Origin: Sneathiella sp. P13V-1
GTDB lineage: Bacteria > Pseudomonadota > Alphaproteobacteria > Sneathiellales > Sneathiellaceae
Reading direction: 5' to 3'
Length of the DNA: 64,000 nucleotides
Assembly: GCF_015143595.1 (NCBI RefSeq)
Contig: NZ_WYEU01000006.1
Coordinates: 1 to 64,000 of the forward strand
This document shows positions 45,219 through 53,600 of this stretch, one piece after another. The translations under genes were made by a program, and so were the position numbers. Each line of letters opens with the position of its first letter. Position 1 is the first letter of the stretch. The notes below the pieces were generated by a model, which was not told where the DNA came from, made no database searches, and saw only the letters and a list, made by a program, of their open reading frames with translations.

Positions 45219-46121
45219 ATGCCAGAGTTAAATCAACAAACTGAAAACTACAACTTCGCTTATCTGGATGAACAGACAAAGCGAATGATCCGCCGCGCCT
45301 TGTTAAAGGCCGTTGCCATTCCCGGATATCAAGTACCTTTTGCGGGCCGTGAAATGCCGATGCCATATGGTTGGGGTACTGGTGGCGTTCAGGTAACCGC
45401 CGCAGTGATCGGACCGGAAGACACACTTAAAGTGATTGATCAGGGTTCAGACGATACAACCAACGCAGTGAGTATCCGTAAATTCTTTGCAAAAACGGCT
45501 GGTGTTCCGACAACGGATAAAACCGATGCGGCAACCATGATCCAGACCCGCCATAGAATTCCTGAAAAGGAACTCAGGGAAGATCAGATCCTCGTCTATC
45601 AAGTGCCAATTCCTGAGCCACTTCGCTTTTTGGAGCCACGGGAGACGGAAACCAAAAAAATGCATGCCCTTAAAGAGTATGGGTTGATGCATGTGAAACT
45701 ATATGAAGATATTGCCCGGCATGGACATATCGCCACTACTTACGCTTATCCGGTTCTGGTGAACGGACGTTATGTGATGGATCCATCCCCTATTCCAAAA
45801 TTCGATAATCCAAAAATGAACAACATGCCTGCGCTTCAACTCTTCGGCGCCGGACGTGAAAAACGCATCTACGCCCTTCCTCCTTATACGGAAGTGAAGA
45901 GCCTGGACTTTGAGGATCATCCATTTGTCATACAAGAGTGGGAAGATATCTGCGGAATGTGTGGTGCGGATAATACCTTCCTTGATGAAGTGATCCTGGA
46001 TGACCAAGGCAACCGAATGTTCGTCTGTTCAGACAGCGACCATTGCAACGAAAGACAAGCGGCAGGATTTAGCGGCCCACAAAACGGAAATGCCCCCTTC
46101 ACACCGGAGGCAGCAGAATGA
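45219..46121 (+). CDS. phnJ: PhnJ, radical-SAM C-P lyase
   Basis: A 300-residue PhnJ, the enzyme that breaks the carbon-phosphorus bond by radical SAM chemistry. Seen: NFAYLDEQTKRMIRRALLK, MPMPYGWGTGGVQVTA and the cluster/active motif CGMCGADNTF...FVCSDSDHCNE with spacing C-x2-C-x21-C-x5-C, the exact pattern of PhnJ. Product: ribose 1,2-cyclic phosphate 5-phosphate and a hydrocarbon, methane if the substrate is methylphosphonate. Overlaps phnK by 4 nt (ATGA). Confidence 0.97.
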   Translation: MPELNQQTENYNFAYLDEQTKRMIRRALLKAVAIPGYQVPFAGREMPMPYGWGTGGVQVTAAVIGPEDTLKVIDQGSDDTTNAVSIRKFFAKTAGVPTTDKTDAATMIQTRHRIPEKELREDQILVYQVPIPEPLRFLEPRETETKKMHALKEYGLMHVKLYEDIARHGHIATTYAYPVLVNGRYVMDPSPIPKFDNPKMNNMPALQLFGAGREKRIYALPPYTEVKSLDFEDHPFVIQEWEDICGMCGADNTFLDEVILDDQGNRMFVCSDSDHCNERQAAGFSGPQNGNAPFTPEAAE

Positions 46122-46900
46122 GTATGGAACAAGAAACGATATTACGGGTTCAAAACCTGACAAAAATGTATGGTGACCGGGTTGGTTGCGAGAATGTAAA
46201 CTTCGACCTGTGGCCAGGTGAAGTTCTTGGTATTGTGGGCGAATCCGGTTCTGGCAAATCTACATTGCTCAACTGCATCTCCGCTCAATTAAAACCAACA
46301 ACGGGTGATGTCCTCTACAATACGCGCGTTGAAGGTCACAAAGATGTCTACGAAATGTTCGAGCCAGAACGCCGTCTTTTAATGCGCACTGAGTGGGCTT
46401 TTGTACACCAAAATCCGCGTGATGGTCTTCGTATGAATGTCAGTGCGGGTGCCAATATTGGCGAACGTCTTATGGCCATCGGCAACCGCCACTATGGTGA
46501 TATCCGGGAAACAGCAGATAGTTGGCTTTCAAAAGTGGAAATCACAAGTGATCGCCTCGACGACCTTCCAGCCACCTTCTCTGGCGGCATGCAGCAGCGA
46601 CTGCAGATTGCTCGAAATCTGGTGACAGCACCAAGGCTTGTTTTTATGGACGAACCTACCGGTGGCCTCGATGTTTCCGTTCAGGCAAAACTGCTCGACC
46701 TTCTACGCAGCCTCGTTCGTAATTTGGGTCTCTCCGTCATCATCGTGACCCACGATCTGGCAGTTGCCCGCCTTCTATCCCATCGCTTGATGGTTATGCA
46801 GAAAGGTCAGGTTGTTGAAAGCGGCCTGACCGATCAGGTGCTTGATGACCCTCAACACCCCTACACTCAACTTCTTGTCTCTTCCATTTTGCAAACTTGA
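46118..46900 (+). CDS. phnK: PhnK, ABC-type ATPase of C-P lyase complex
   Basis: A 260-residue ABC ATPase homologous to DppD but part of the C-P lyase complex rather than an importer. Walker A GESGSGKST, signature FSGGMQQRLQIARNL, Walker B LVFMDEPTGGLD, H-loop IIVTHDLAVARLL. It docks on PhnJ and is required for turnover. It overlaps phnJ by 4 nt. Confidence 0.95.
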   Translation: MSMEQETILRVQNLTKMYGDRVGCENVNFDLWPGEVLGIVGESGSGKSTLLNCISAQLKPTTGDVLYNTRVEGHKDVYEMFEPERRLLMRTEWAFVHQNPRDGLRMNVSAGANIGERLMAIGNRHYGDIRETADSWLSKVEITSDRLDDLPATFSGGMQQRLQIARNLVTAPRLVFMDEPTGGLDVSVQAKLLDLLRSLVRNLGLSVIIVTHDLAVARLLSHRLMVMQKGQVVESGLTDQVLDDPQHPYTQLLVSSILQT

Positions 46901-46910
46901 TAGGCCTGCC

Positions 46911-47609
46911 ATGACTGAAATGTTAAAAATTGAAAATGTCGGGAAAAGCTTCACGTTGCACACCCAAGGAAGCGCAACAATTCCCGTATTCAAGAACATC
47001 AACTTCCTGCTTTCAGCTGGTGAATGTGTTGCCCTTACTGGCCAATCCGGCGCTGGTAAAAGTACCTTCATGCGGATGGTATATGCAAACTACCTCTGCC
47101 AGGAAGGAACCATTCAGGTGTTTCACAATGGTAAGTGGCTGGAAGTCACTGATGCCACATCTCATGACATTCTGGAAATGCGCAAACATACCATGGGTTA
47201 TGTTAGCCAGTTCTTGCGGGTTATCCCACGCGTGTCCACACTTGATATCGTAAGTGAGCCACTAGTGATGATCGGGGCCAGTGAAGAAGCTGCGAAAGAT
47301 AAAGCGGCTACACTTCTTGCGCGCCTTAACATTCCTGAAAATCTCTGGTCGTTATCGCCGCTGACTTTCTCAGGTGGGGAGCAGCAGCGCGTTAATATCG
47401 CCCGCGGGTTTATTGCGGATTACCCGATTATGCTGTTGGACGAACCAACTGCCTCCCTTGACGCGGTGAACCGCCAAACAGTTCTCAACCTCATCGAAGA
47501 AGCCAAGGATCGCGGCTCCGCCATTCTCGGGATTTTCCACGATCAGGCTGCCCGTGACGCGGTCTGCACTGGAAGCTTCGACGTCACTCAATATCATGTT
47601 GGAAACTAA
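46911..47609 (+). CDS. phnL: PhnL, ABC-type ATPase of C-P lyase complex
   Basis: A 232-residue ABC ATPase. Walker A GQSGAGKST, signature FSGGEQQRVNIARGF, Walker B IMLLDEPTASLD. The frame opens upstream inside phnK, but ATG 46911, 10 bp after the phnK stop, fits the family start (MLKIENVGKSF); ATG 46920 is an alternative. PhnL is essential with PhnGHI for the nucleosidase step. It lies 1 bp before phnM. Confidence 0.95.
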   Translation: MTEMLKIENVGKSFTLHTQGSATIPVFKNINFLLSAGECVALTGQSGAGKSTFMRMVYANYLCQEGTIQVFHNGKWLEVTDATSHDILEMRKHTMGYVSQFLRVIPRVSTLDIVSEPLVMIGASEEAAKDKAATLLARLNIPENLWSLSPLTFSGGEQQRVNIARGFIADYPIMLLDEPTASLDAVNRQTVLNLIEEAKDRGSAILGIFHDQAARDAVCTGSFDVTQYHVGN

Positions 47610-47610
47610 G

Positions 47611-48753
47611 ATGGCTGAACAGATTTTTACCAACGCCAAAATTGTCCTGGCCGATGAAGTTATTCATGGCTCCATCGCCGTGAATAAGGGGCATATTACC
47701 GACATATCTGAAACGCCTTCCCACTTACCTCAGGCATTGGATATGGGAAACGATTATATCATGCCAGGACTGGTGGAACTGCACACCGACAACCTTGAAA
47801 AGCACATGACACCACGGCCGAAGACAGAATGGCCACCGATTGCGGCGGCGGTTGCCCATGACAATCAGGTCGCAAGTGCAGGTATCACCACTGTTTTTGA
47901 CGCGATTGCGGTCGGTGACGTCAACGATGGCAGTGCCCGAATTAAACGCTTGAATGACAGCATTAACAGCCTCACTGACGCCAAAGAGAAAAACCTGCTT
48001 CGTGCAGACCATCTGGTCCATCTGCGCTGTGAAGTAAGCTTTAGCGGAATGCGCGAAGCTCTGGACCGCTTGTCGAGCCATAAACTGGTGAAGATGCTTT
48101 CCATTATGGACCACACACCCGGTCAGCGACAGTTTGTCAGCCTTGACGCCTATTACACTTACTATCAAGGCAAATACGGTCTCAATGATGAACAGATGAA
48201 AGTTTTCATCCAGGACCGCAAAGATGACCAGGAACGCTACAGCGTTCCCCATCGCCGTCATGTTGTTGAAACAGCCCGTTCATTGGATCTGGCCCTTGCA
48301 AGTCACGATGACGCGACAGAAGAACATGTCCGCGAAGCTGTTGAAGATGGCATTACTGTGGCTGAATTCCCAACGACAATGGAAGCAGCCGCGGCCTCAC
48401 ATAAAGCAGGACTTGGCGTGATGATGGGCGGCCCAAACCTTGTTCGGGGCGGATCTCATTCAGGCAATATCGCGGCTGGCGATCTGGCGAAAGAAGGATA
48501 TCTGGATATTATTTCCAGTGACTACGTCCCTCACAGTTTGTTGCACGGTGCCATGCTTCTTTTTGATGATATGGAAGGCTATGACTTACCGCGGGCCATC
48601 CGTCTTGTAAGCAAGAACCCTGCGGAAAGTGTTGGTCTTACCGATCGCGGAGAAATCAGTATCGGTAAGCGCGCCGACCTTATTCACGTTCATCACTCCC
48701 CTCATCATCCGGTTATTCGGGGTGTATGGCGTGAAGGCATGCGAGTATCCTGA
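47611..48753 (+). CDS. phnM: PhnM, ribose 1-phosphonate 5-triphosphate diphosphatase
   Basis: A 380-residue amidohydrolase-fold enzyme that removes pyrophosphate from alpha-D-ribose 1-phosphonate 5-triphosphate. Seen: metal ligands in ELHTDNLEKHMTPRP, HDNQVASAGITTVFDAIAVG, DHTPGQRQF, ASHDDATEEHV and SDYVPHSLL. The frame extends upstream into phnL, but ATG 47611 with GGAA upstream is the family start. TGATG overlap with phnN. Confidence 0.96.
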   Translation: MAEQIFTNAKIVLADEVIHGSIAVNKGHITDISETPSHLPQALDMGNDYIMPGLVELHTDNLEKHMTPRPKTEWPPIAAAVAHDNQVASAGITTVFDAIAVGDVNDGSARIKRLNDSINSLTDAKEKNLLRADHLVHLRCEVSFSGMREALDRLSSHKLVKMLSIMDHTPGQRQFVSLDAYYTYYQGKYGLNDEQMKVFIQDRKDDQERYSVPHRRHVVETARSLDLALASHDDATEEHVREAVEDGITVAEFPTTMEAAAASHKAGLGVMMGGPNLVRGGSHSGNIAAGDLAKEGYLDIISSDYVPHSLLHGAMLLFDDMEGYDLPRAIRLVSKNPAESVGLTDRGEISIGKRADLIHVHHSPHHPVIRGVWREGMRVS

Positions 48754-49316
48754 TGGGCCACGGTAAACTTGTATTAGTCGTGGGCCCAAGTGGTGTTGGC
48801 AAGGATAGCCTCCTTGCCACTGCCAAAGAACATCTTCAGGACGACGACCGGGTTATTTTCACCCGCCGCTATATCACACGAGAGCAGGACGCTGGCGGGG
48901 AAGATCATCTCGAAATCTCCGCTGAGGAATTTGAACGTAAACAAGAGGCCGGTGACTTTGCCCTTTACTGGGATGCGCACGGCCTCAAATATGGTGTACC
49001 CGCCTCCACATTGCGCGATGTCAAATCGGGTCATACGGTCGTTGTAAATGTGTCTCGCAGCGTCATTGACGTTGCACGGCGTACATACCCATCTGTCATC
49101 GTTGCCAGTATTACAACGGCGCCAGAGATCTTAAGGGAAAGACTTCACGGTCGTGGCCGTGAAAGTTTAGATGACATTGAAGCCCGAATTGCACGCGCGA
49201 CCGCGTTTCAGATCAATGGTGACGATGTTGTCGAAATTGACAATAGTGGCGCACTTGAAACCGCCGCTCAGAATTTTGTTAAAGTTATCGAGGCGAGAGA
49301 ATTACTCTCCGCCTGA
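48753..49316 (+). CDS. phnN: PhnN, ribose 1,5-bisphosphokinase
   Basis: A 187-residue guanylate-kinase-like enzyme: ribose 1,5-bisphosphate + ATP to PRPP. Walker A VGPSGVGKDSLL, RRYITREQDAGGEDH and YGVPASTLRDVKSGHTVVVN. It closes the C-P lyase pathway after the cyclic phosphate is opened. Its last 15 bp overlap, tail to tail, with the DUF1045 gene of the opposing operon, and no terminator is seen. Confidence 0.94.
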   Translation: MGHGKLVLVVGPSGVGKDSLLATAKEHLQDDDRVIFTRRYITREQDAGGEDHLEISAEEFERKQEAGDFALYWDAHGLKYGVPASTLRDVKSGHTVVVNVSRSVIDVARRTYPSVIVASITTAPEILRERLHGRGRESLDDIEARIARATAFQINGDDVVEIDNSGALETAAQNFVKVIEARELLSA

Positions 49317-50012
49317 TAACGAATATCTTTTCAGCAGTTGGAACGGTTTGTTAGCGCCAGGATCCGCGAAAAGACAAAGCTCACGGATCTGGAAATCTTC
49401 ATCACAGACATCTGACATAAGCTCTTCCAGTATCGGTTGAACGACCTCCATTTCCTCACGAGTTAGGCTATCGGTCAATGTCAGATGGAAACGGAACTCA
49501 TCCATTACATATGGATATCCATAGCGCTGCAGATACGCTTCTTGTTTATCTGTCAGCCCTCTTGCACGGCGCTTCGCAAGCTGCTCTTCACTCTGAGGCC
49601 CTCTGAACCTATCCAGTTCCCGAACCACAGTACCGGCAACTCGCTCTATGCCGCTCAGATCACCAGTGGGTACAAAACACAAAAAACTTCCGATACGGTG
49701 TAGTTTTAAGGGGCCTGAAATCGCAGGGTTCAATTGTCCTGACAAAGCCTGTAAAGCCAGATCCAAATCGTGAACGCTGCACTCACTGCTCAAGGTGAAA
49801 GGTGGTTGTAGTGTTCCGTGAAAGCCATATCGCTGAGGAGATCGGGTGAAGCCGTCTATTTGCACGTCTGTGAAATCCACAGCTTTTGGCGGCGCCATTG
49901 CGGCACCCGTTTCAGGATCGCGCCCAAGCCAGCCGCACCCATAACGCATAAGCGCCGAACCTGAGGTCGGCGCATAATAAATTGCGTATCTTTCAAACCC
50001 TTCCATCATCAC
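49302..50012 (-). CDS. DUF1045 phosphonate-locus protein, 2H phosphoesterase-like
   Basis: A 236-residue protein of the DUF1045 family that is found in phn operons. It carries two H-x-T motifs, His65-Gly-Thr67 ([12 protein letters not shown]) and His176-Leu-Thr178 ([11 protein letters not shown]), the catalytic pair of 2H (LigT-like) phosphoesterases, which open cyclic phosphates. PhnP, which opens ribose 1,2-cyclic phosphate 5-phosphate in E. coli, is not in this window, so DUF1045 may do that step; this is inference. Three ATGs in a row (50012, 50009, 50006); GGAGT is best spaced for the last. It overlaps the upstream acyltransferase gene by 4 nt. Confidence 0.88.
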   Translation of the reverse strand: MMMEGFERYAIYYAPTSGSALMRYGCGWLGRDPETGAAMAPPKAVDFTDVQIDGFTRSPQRYGFHGTLQPPFTLSSECSVHDLDLALQALSGQLNPAISGPLKLHRIGSFLCFVPTGDLSGIERVAGTVVRELDRFRGPQSEEQLAKRRARGLTDKQEAYLQRYGYPYVMDEFRFHLTLTDSLTREEMEVVQPILEELMSDVCDEDFQIRELCLFADPGANKPFQLLKRYSLSGGE

Positions 50013-50653
50013 TCCGGGTCGTATTTAAGACAAAAATCACGGGCGTCCAGTTCCCTAAAATCACGAAGGCGAGCTTCCAGTTCTAGATGAGACCAATCCC
50101 ACCAGGCAATTCGCAAAAGGGCTTCTTGCGTGATTTTGTCAAACCGCTGCCGAATTGGCGTTGCAGGTATGCCGACTGCGATACTGTACGGTGGGATATC
50201 TTTCGTGACAACTGCACCGGACCCCACAACCGATCCAGTTCCAATCGTCACGCCGCCCTGGATCACCACACCATGGCCAATCCATACATCATGACCGATC
50301 TTTACACGGTTCTCACGGCGCCAATCGAAAAAGTCTTCATCATCTTCACCGAGTTTATAGGCTTCGCTGCGGTATTGAAAATGATGCATAGACGCGCGAT
50401 CCATGGGATGTTGGCCCGGATTGATACGTACATGCGCTGCAATATTGGCGAATTTGCCAACTTCCGAATAAATAATATCCCCATCATTTACGATGTAGGA
50501 ATAATCACCAAATTCGGTTTCCACCATTTTTGTCCGGGCCCCGACTTCCGTCCAGCGCCCCAATTTGCTTTTATCGACAAAAGCAGAACTATCTATGGTG
50601 GGCTCTTCCGACAGGCTTTTCACTGCCGGAAGGTTTAACGTCATTGTGTTCAT
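50009..50653 (-). CDS. Phosphonate-locus hexapeptide acyltransferase
   Basis: A 214-residue left-handed beta-helix acyltransferase. Hexapeptide turns are visible in [20 protein letters not shown] and [20 protein letters not shown]; the catalytic His region is [16 protein letters not shown]. It matches the phn-linked transferase group. It may acetylate aminoalkylphosphonates before C-P cleavage, as PhnO does; inferred from context. It overlaps phnE and DUF1045 by 4 nt each. Confidence 0.9.
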   Translation of the reverse strand: MNTMTLNLPAVKSLSEEPTIDSSAFVDKSKLGRWTEVGARTKMVETEFGDYSYIVNDGDIIYSEVGKFANIAAHVRINPGQHPMDRASMHHFQYRSEAYKLGEDDEDFFDWRRENRVKIGHDVWIGHGVVIQGGVTIGTGSVVGSGAVVTKDIPPYSIAVGIPATPIRQRFDKITQEALLRIAWWDWSHLELEARLRDFRELDARDFCLKYDPE

Positions 50654-51456
50654 GTCACCATCTTCCGAAGACGCTGTGACAGCAGGTCAAGCAGGCTGAC
50701 ACTGGCGATAATGATGATCATAACGGCAGCTGTTTCCGCGTAATAGAAGCCGCGGATATATTCCCAAAGCACCATGCCGATACCACCCGCACCAACGATA
50801 CCAAGAACAGTCGCAGAACGTACATTTGATTCAAAGCGGTAGAGAGAATAGGAAATCCAAAGAGGCAAAACCTGTGGGATCACACCAAAGATCACTTCCT
50901 GAACGCCGGTTGCGCCGGTTGCACGGATGCCTTCAACTGGCTGAGGGTCAATTGCTTCAACGGCTTCGGAGAACAGTTTTGCCAGAACACCTGTGGTGTG
51001 GATCCAGAGGGCAAGCACACCGGCAAATGGGCCAAGACCCACAGCAACCACAAACAACATGGCGAAGACCATTTCATTGATAGCACGTGCGGCATCCATT
51101 AGACGACGAACTGGCTGATAAACCCATGACGGGACAATGTTTTCTGAACAAAGAATGCCAAGTGGAATGGAGCATACAATGGATAGAGCTGTTCCCCAGA
51201 TTGCGATCTGGATCGTGATCCACATTTCGCTCAGGTAAAGTTTCCATTCCAGAAAATTTGGTGGAAAGAAGCCGGCTGCGAAATCCACCATATTTTGTGA
51301 ATTTTCAAACAGGGCCATCGGACGCATATCCGCGCCTTCCCAAGAACTTACAAGAAGGGCTAAAACAACACCCCAGATCAGCATATTAACGAATGATCGC
51401 TTTGTATCGCGAGGGGGGAGGCCGATTTGTCCAGAAGTGGTCGATGCGGTAGCCAT
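50650..51456 (-). CDS. phnE: PhnE, phosphonate ABC transporter permease
   Basis: A 268-residue inner-membrane permease with about six helices. Seen: [20 protein letters not shown], the binding-protein-dependent transport loop [20 protein letters not shown] and [20 protein letters not shown]. It imports phosphonate with PhnC and PhnD. The frame has an earlier ATG at 51498, but AGGGTG 7 nt before ATG 51456 decides the start. Only one permease gene is present, so it should form a homodimer. Confidence 0.95.
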   Translation of the reverse strand: MATASTTSGQIGLPPRDTKRSFVNMLIWGVVLALLVSSWEGADMRPMALFENSQNMVDFAAGFFPPNFLEWKLYLSEMWITIQIAIWGTALSIVCSIPLGILCSENIVPSWVYQPVRRLMDAARAINEMVFAMLFVVAVGLGPFAGVLALWIHTTGVLAKLFSEAVEAIDPQPVEGIRATGATGVQEVIFGVIPQVLPLWISYSLYRFESNVRSATVLGIVGAGGIGMVLWEYIRGFYYAETAAVMIIIIASVSLLDLLSQRLRKMVT

Positions 51457-51484
51457 TTTATTACACCCTAAAATTTCTAAAGAA

Positions 51485-51511
51485 ATGGCGCCCACCAACA
51501 GTGGACGCCAT
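51485..51511 (-). terminator. Intercistronic hairpin between phnD and phnE
   Basis: On the minus strand ATGGCGTCCAC/GTGGGCGCCAT pairs over 11 bp (one G-U) with loop TGTTG. It sits in the 75-bp gap between phnD and phnE. Such hairpins after a binding-protein gene usually protect its mRNA or partly terminate, giving more PhnD than PhnE. Confidence 0.65.
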
Positions 51512-51531
51512 CAAGTTCAACTCAACTTTTA

Positions 51532-52548
51532 TTATTTGTTCGCTGCGAGGATGGCGAGATCAGCCAGTTTCGCGTTGATTTTTGACAACATTTCTTTCTT
51601 GTCTGCATCACCAATCTGAGCGTTTTTCTGGATTTTCAACTTGTCTTTAAACAGAGCCAGCTGACGGATTGGATATAGCTGAGTGTTGTTGCTTTCCATA
51701 AACAGGCCCATGCCGTCGGAGATACCTGCGAGAACTTTACGGGCACCAGCTACGTCACCAAGACGACCGTAACCAAGGAAGAAAGCTTTGATTTTAGATT
51801 TCAACTCTTTGGACATGTCTTTGCGGTAAACCATTGGATCAGATGGGATCAATGGAGATGTCCAGATCACTTTAATTTTTTCAGCAGAAGCTGGTTGCTT
51901 CAGCTTGGTGCGTGAAATCTGCTCTGAGTTGTTAGCTGCGATATCAACCTGTTTGTTAGCTGTCGCCATCAGGTTTGTTTCGTGGTTTGCGTTACGAACA
52001 GTTTTGAAGCATTTCTTTGGATCAACGTTGTTCTGAGCGAACACGTAGTAGCTTGGTACCAAGAAACCGGATGTGGAGTTTGGATCACCGATACCGAAGT
52101 TCAAAGACTTATCACATTTGAAGATATCTTCGAGCTTATTGATTTTGTCGTTATCAGCATGGGTAATGATGTGAGAGTAATAACCCTGGTTACCATCGGC
52201 TTTAGATGTCTGAACGAAAACTTCACCACCGGAACGGTCAACAGCTTCCATACCTGATTTGTTACCGAACCAAGCTACATGAACTTTACCGAAACGCATG
52301 GCTTCAATAACACCGGCATAATCTGGTGCGAAGAAAGCGTTTACTTTCATGCCAAGTGTTTCTTCCATATCTTCAAGGAATGGAAGCCACTGAACTTTCA
52401 GGTTAGACGTAGATTCTGTGGAAATGATACCAAAAGCGATTTCCTTTGGATCTTCTTTCAGTGGTTTAAAAGCCATTTCAGCTTTTGCAACACCAGTTAC
52501 CATCATTGTTGCGGCAACTGCTGCAGATACAAGCATATTGCGGATCAT
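51532..52548 (-). CDS. phnD: PhnD, phosphonate-binding periplasmic protein
   Basis: A 338-residue solute-binding protein. Signal peptide MIRNMLVSAAVAATMMVTG with cleavage near AKAEM. Family blocks: FGIISTESTSNLKVQWLPFL, FFAPDYAGVIEAMRFGKVHVAWFG, FGIGDPNSTSGFLVPSYYVF, NHETNLMATANKQVDIAANN and PLIPSDPMVYRKDM. It captures phosphonates for PhnCE. GGAGATAA precedes the ATG. A hairpin follows the gene, favouring high PhnD levels. Confidence 0.96.
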   Translation of the reverse strand: MIRNMLVSAAVAATMMVTGVAKAEMAFKPLKEDPKEIAFGIISTESTSNLKVQWLPFLEDMEETLGMKVNAFFAPDYAGVIEAMRFGKVHVAWFGNKSGMEAVDRSGGEVFVQTSKADGNQGYYSHIITHADNDKINKLEDIFKCDKSLNFGIGDPNSTSGFLVPSYYVFAQNNVDPKKCFKTVRNANHETNLMATANKQVDIAANNSEQISRTKLKQPASAEKIKVIWTSPLIPSDPMVYRKDMSKELKSKIKAFFLGYGRLGDVAGARKVLAGISDGMGLFMESNNTQLYPIRQLALFKDKLKIQKNAQIGDADKKEMLSKINAKLADLAILAANK

Positions 52549-52583
52549 AATCTTATCTCCAATTGAGTGCTTAGATTGAGGTA

Positions 52584-53423
52584 TTATCCAACTGCCATGA
52601 CGAGTTCTTCGTCCATGGTAGGTTTTAGGGTTTCGAGGCTTGGAGCGTTGTCACCAAATAGTTCGGCACTTTCTTCTCCGTATAGCTCTTGCAGAAATGC
52701 TGGGGTCAACTGTGTAGAAGGCCCATCAAATACAACACGACCATCGCGCATAGCTATTGTGCGGGGGCAGAATTCTGTGGCGTAATCCACCTGATGCAGG
52801 CTCAAGACAACAGAAATGCCATCTTCTTGATTGATGCGCTGAAGTGACTTCATCACTTTGCGTGAAGACGCCGGGTCCAGAGAGGCAATAGGCTCATCCG
52901 CCAACACAAGCTTCGCGCCTTGCGTCAATGCACGGGCAATCGCGGCACGCTGCTGCTGACCACCTGACAGGTTTGACGCGCGCTTACCTGCATGTTCGGC
53001 AATCCCCATACGATCGAGGGCCGCCATAGCTTTCAGCTTTTCGTCTTTGTAGAAAAGACCAAGTGTTCCGCGCCAGGTTGGTACTTTACCAAGAAGCCCC
53101 ATAAGGACGTTTGTCAGAACGGACAGGCGGGTAACCAGATTGAACTGCTGGAACACCACACCAACTTGCGATCGAATACGGCGGGCGGAACCGGCGATGC
53201 GGCCGTTTTCCTGCATAGTTGAGTCGAGAACTGTCACCTTTCCGCCGTCGCGATCCCCTTTGATGAGGCCAGCGACATGACGCAGAAGTGTTGACTTCCC
53301 TGAACCGGACGCGCCGATCAGGGCCACCATTTCCCCTTCTTGGATATTGAAGGAAACACCATTAAGGGCTTTCTTACCCTCAGCGAATGTTTTGCTTAAG
53401 TTCTCTACTTTTACAGCCGACAT
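52584..53423 (-). CDS. phnC: PhnC, phosphonate ABC transporter ATPase
   Basis: A 279-residue ABC ATPase: Walker [22 protein letters not shown], signature [15 protein letters not shown], Walker [13 protein letters not shown], switch LSLHQVDYA. It powers phosphonate import with PhnDE. ATG 53423 has AAGGGTG upstream and begins [13 protein letters not shown]; an ATG at 53450 would add 9 odd residues. First gene of phnCDE-acyltransferase-DUF1045; a PHO-box-like and a PhnF-like site lie upstream. Confidence 0.96.
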   Translation of the reverse strand: MSAVKVENLSKTFAEGKKALNGVSFNIQEGEMVALIGASGSGKSTLLRHVAGLIKGDRDGGKVTVLDSTMQENGRIAGSARRIRSQVGVVFQQFNLVTRLSVLTNVLMGLLGKVPTWRGTLGLFYKDEKLKAMAALDRMGIAEHAGKRASNLSGGQQQRAAIARALTQGAKLVLADEPIASLDPASSRKVMKSLQRINQEDGISVVLSLHQVDYATEFCPRTIAMRDGRVVFDGPSTQLTPAFLQELYGEESAELFGDNAPSLETLKPTMDEELVMAVG

Positions 53424-53483
53424 ACGTTCACCCTTGCCCGTTTTTTTCATGGCAGGATGTTAAAAAGGCTGTCGGTCAGTCCT

Positions 53484-53501
53484 GTGATACAAAAATGACA
53501 G
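53484..53501 (-). promoter_or_regulatory. Candidate PHO box upstream of phnC
   Basis: On the minus strand CTGTCAT-TTTT-GTATCAC: the first unit matches the PhoB repeat CTGTCAT exactly and the second matches at 5 of 7 with the correct 4-nt spacer. It lies 61-78 bp upstream of the phnC ATG, a usual place for PhoB activation. Confidence 0.5.
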
Positions 53502-53543
53502 AACGATTAATTTTGACTTAGATCACCCCAACAATCGACGAAC

Positions 53544-53555
53544 TTGTCTAGACAA
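53544..53555. promoter_or_regulatory. Candidate PhnF operator upstream of phnC
   Basis: TTGTCTAGACAA is a perfect 12-bp palindrome. It shares TCTAGACAA with the phnF-phnG intergenic site and resembles the published mycobacterial PhnF site TGGTATAGACCA at 9 of 12 positions. It lies about 120 bp upstream of the phnC ATG. Confidence 0.6.
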
Positions 53556-53566
53556 TACTGTGAGTT

Positions 53567-53594
53567 TCGACGGGTTCGCATGGTAACCCGTCGA
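53567..53594 (-). terminator. Hairpin after the MFS transporter gene
   Basis: A perfect 10-bp stem TCGACGGGTT/AACCCGTCGA with an 8-nt loop begins 6 bp beyond the MFS stop codon. There is no T-run, so it is at best a weak or assisted terminator; it separates the MFS gene from the phnC control region. Confidence 0.5.
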
Positions 53595-53600
53595 GAGATT

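Noticed and set aside
49302-53423. phnCDE operon as a recently acquired island
   Set aside because: Codon and base use look like the neighbours and there are no mobile-element remnants at either edge.
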